From an uncultured Treponema sp. (GTDB lineage Bacteria; Spirochaetota; Spirochaetia; Treponematales; Treponemataceae): 7,685 nt of DNA. The notes under the pieces were generated by a model. It saw only the letters and a program-made list of their open reading frames with translations. It had not been told where the DNA came from and made no database searches. Made by a program: the position numbers and the translations under genes. The stretch covers positions 1 through 7,685 of the forward strand of contig CAMOEE010000121.1 of the NCBI GenBank assembly GCA_946611835.1, in the 5' to 3' direction. Of this stretch, positions 7,259 to 7,685 are shown one piece after another; position 1 is the stretch's first letter, and every line of letters starts with the position of its first letter.

Positions 7259-7340
7259 TTTCTCCTATGTATTTTTGAAATAATTGATTCTGCACGGCAT
7301 TAAGAAGCCCGATTTGTTGATAAGAAATTGTATATTTCAT
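7158..7340 (-). CDS. Possible 60-codon leader ORF overlapping the binding-protein start
   Basis: The ATG at 7340 follows the strongest ribosome binding site in the window, AGGAGGT with a six-base spacer, directly after dyad B. The frame stays open for 60 codons and ends about 100 bases inside the binding-protein gene in another frame. I recognise no family in the product (begins MKYTISYQQIG), and its second half is simply the signal-peptide region read out of frame. It may be a translated leader that couples or attenuates binding-protein expression, a decayed gene start, or chance. Only the Shine-Dalgarno and open frame are observed; function is inference. Confidence 0.3.
   Translation of the reverse strand: MKYTISYQQIGLLNAVQNQLFQKYIGENVYEKIISSLKTFLKNCSYGNPQHVDFGCFVQF
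7261..7266 (-). promoter_or_regulatory. Ribosome binding site that decides the binding-protein start
   Basis: AGGAGA on the minus strand. Counting from AGGAG, the spacer is 3 bases to the ATG at 7258 and 9 bases to the ATG at 7252. The longer spacer is much more usual, which favours 7252. Confidence 0.5.
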
Positions 7341-7346
7341 ATTCGC

Positions 7347-7353
7347 ACCTCCT
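7347..7353 (-). promoter_or_regulatory. Strong Shine-Dalgarno without a recognised gene behind it
   Basis: AGGAGGT on the minus strand, six bases before the ATG at 7340 and two bases after dyad B. It is nearly a full match to the 16S anti-Shine-Dalgarno, yet it serves only the 60-codon leader ORF; the binding-protein start lies 82-88 bases further on with its own site. Confidence 0.5.
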
Positions 7354-7354
7354 G

Positions 7355-7377
7355 TTACCTAGCGATGCACTAGGTAT
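7355..7377. promoter_or_regulatory. 23-base inverted repeat (dyad B), probable operator
   Basis: On the minus strand ATACCTAGT-GCATC-GCTAGGTAA, with a perfect six-base core ACCTAG/CTAGGT. It is the better-conserved partner of dyad A. In RNA it could also fold into a small hairpin two bases before the Shine-Dalgarno, so it could act either as DNA operator or as a translational switch. The changes between the two copies are not compensatory, which favours a DNA-binding role. Confidence 0.55.
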
Positions 7378-7442
7378 ACAATTTTTCAGAAAGTTTGAAT
7401 AATACTTTTTTTTTAATATGAGTGATAGGAATTTTTTATAAG
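7355..7442 (-). promoter_or_regulatory. Regulatory cassette B, upstream of binding protein/nitrogenase-like unit
   Basis: Second copy of the cassette at 3124-3210. Two 15-base blocks are identical between copies: GTATTATTCAAACTT and TCCTATCACTCATAT on the minus strand, separated by nine A here and eight in copy A plus one variable base. TATTAT is a possible -10 box. It begins just downstream of the terminator at 7462-7499, so it must drive unit 1. Confidence 0.6.
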
Positions 7443-7461
7443 AAAAAGGTGCTTCAAGAAC

Positions 7462-7499
7462 AAAAAAAAGCTGCCAAGCTTTAACAAAGACTCAGCAGC
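7462..7499 (-). terminator. Rho-independent terminator after the oxidase-like stub
   Basis: On the minus strand GCTGCTGAG pairs with CTTGGCAGC (nine pairs, two of them G-T). Above it, one bulged T and CTTT/AAAG extend the stem to a GTT loop, and eight T follow directly. It isolates the upstream gene remnant from cassette B. Between it and the stub (7500-7566) there is only AT-rich sequence in which I see nothing else. Confidence 0.85.
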
Positions 7500-7566
7500 C
7501 CACTCAGGAGGAAAACTTTACTTTTTTTATTTTTTGTTTTTTAAATATTTTGAATAACTTATTTCG

Positions 7567-7674
7567 TTATGCTTCGATGATTGCACCAAATGGCCGCACA
7601 TGTGGCACATCACCATCAACAGTTGCGATATAAAACACACCTGCTCGTTTTACTTCTTCAAGTAATTTGCTCAT
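7567..7674 (-). pseudogene. Truncated pyridoxamine 5'-phosphate oxidase-like (FMN-binding split barrel) N-terminus
   Basis: AGGAG lies seven bases before an ATG that opens 35 codons ending in TAA. The product starts MSKLLEEVKRAG and continues VFYIATVDGDVPHVRPFGA, the typical first strand pair of small pyridoxamine-phosphate-oxidase-like flavoproteins, in which an arginine-rich VRPFGA turn leads into the FMN-binding barrel. Full members have about 120-150 residues. Here the frame stops right after this block, and no other frame downstream resumes the family pattern before the terminator. It is therefore most likely a decayed, 3'-truncated gene. A short functional peptide cannot be excluded. 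Confidence 0.6.
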
Positions 7675-7685
7675 ATAACGCTCCT

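Noticed and set aside
7158..7340. The 60-codon ORF as a lanthipeptide precursor, since its C-terminal third contains Cys, Ser and aromatic residues
   Set aside because: That third is the lipoprotein signal-peptide region read in another frame, so its composition is dictated by the lipoprotein.
7355..7442. A known riboswitch class in the two cassettes
   Set aside because: The only evident stem is the five- or six-pair dyad; I see no multi-helix conserved core such as those of guanidine, SAM, TPP or cobalamin riboswitches.
7505..7512. Plus-strand CAGGAGGA as a ribosome binding site
   Set aside because: No start codon with an open frame follows at a usable distance; the sequence beyond is AT-rich and quickly closed.

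Overview
The window is a compact block in which every gene I can support reads on the minus strand. It looks like an anaerobic, moderately AT-rich bacterium. Short gaps, GGAGG-type ribosome binding sites, long A/T runs in the intergenic DNA and a loose lipobox (LAAS-C) would fit a gut or rumen spirochaete such as Treponema, or a Firmicute. The genus is a guess.

Layout in the direction of transcription (high to low coordinates). First comes a 35-codon stub (7674-7567) that matches only the N-terminus of pyridoxamine-5'-phosphate-oxidase-like flavoproteins, followed by a rho-independent terminator (7499-7462). A regulatory cassette (7442-7355) then precedes unit 1: a possible 60-codon leader ORF (7340-7158), a NitT/TauT-type substrate-binding lipoprotein (7258-6140), a nitrogenase component 1 alpha-like protein (6117-4657) and a nitrogenase component 1 beta-like protein (4653-3292), closed by a terminator (3252-3220). 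A second copy of the same cassette (3210-3124) precedes unit 2: a LanC-like protein (3091-1685), the transporter ATPase (1681-860) and the transporter permease (863 to past the window edge). Genes within each unit are 3-22 bases apart or overlap by four bases.

The parts of one ABC importer are divided between the two units: binding protein in unit 1, ATPase and permease in unit 2. Both units are preceded by a near-identical 87-88 base cassette (about 10 substitutions and one length difference) carrying a 23-base dyad of consensus ATACCTAGT-N5-ACTAGGTAT. This is the best evidence that importer, nitrogenase-like reductase and LanC-like protein form one co-regulated system.

The reductase pair keeps the cysteines expected to hold a P-cluster-like Fe-S cluster, and the alpha-like subunit keeps a cysteine aligning with the FeMo-cofactor ligand Cys275 of NifD. 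It lacks the His442 equivalent and has Trp and Phe where NifD has Gln191 and His195. It is therefore unlikely to be a dinitrogen-reducing enzyme and belongs among the divergent nitrogenase-like proteins. The LanC-like protein has a Cys/Cys-Cys zinc-site pattern and stands without a dehydratase or lanthipeptide precursor. My working inference is import and reductive processing of a small compound, possibly organosulfur, with the LanC-like protein doing thiol or thioether chemistry or sensing. The substrate cannot be read from the sequence. No NifH-like reductase partner is in the window; it must be encoded elsewhere.
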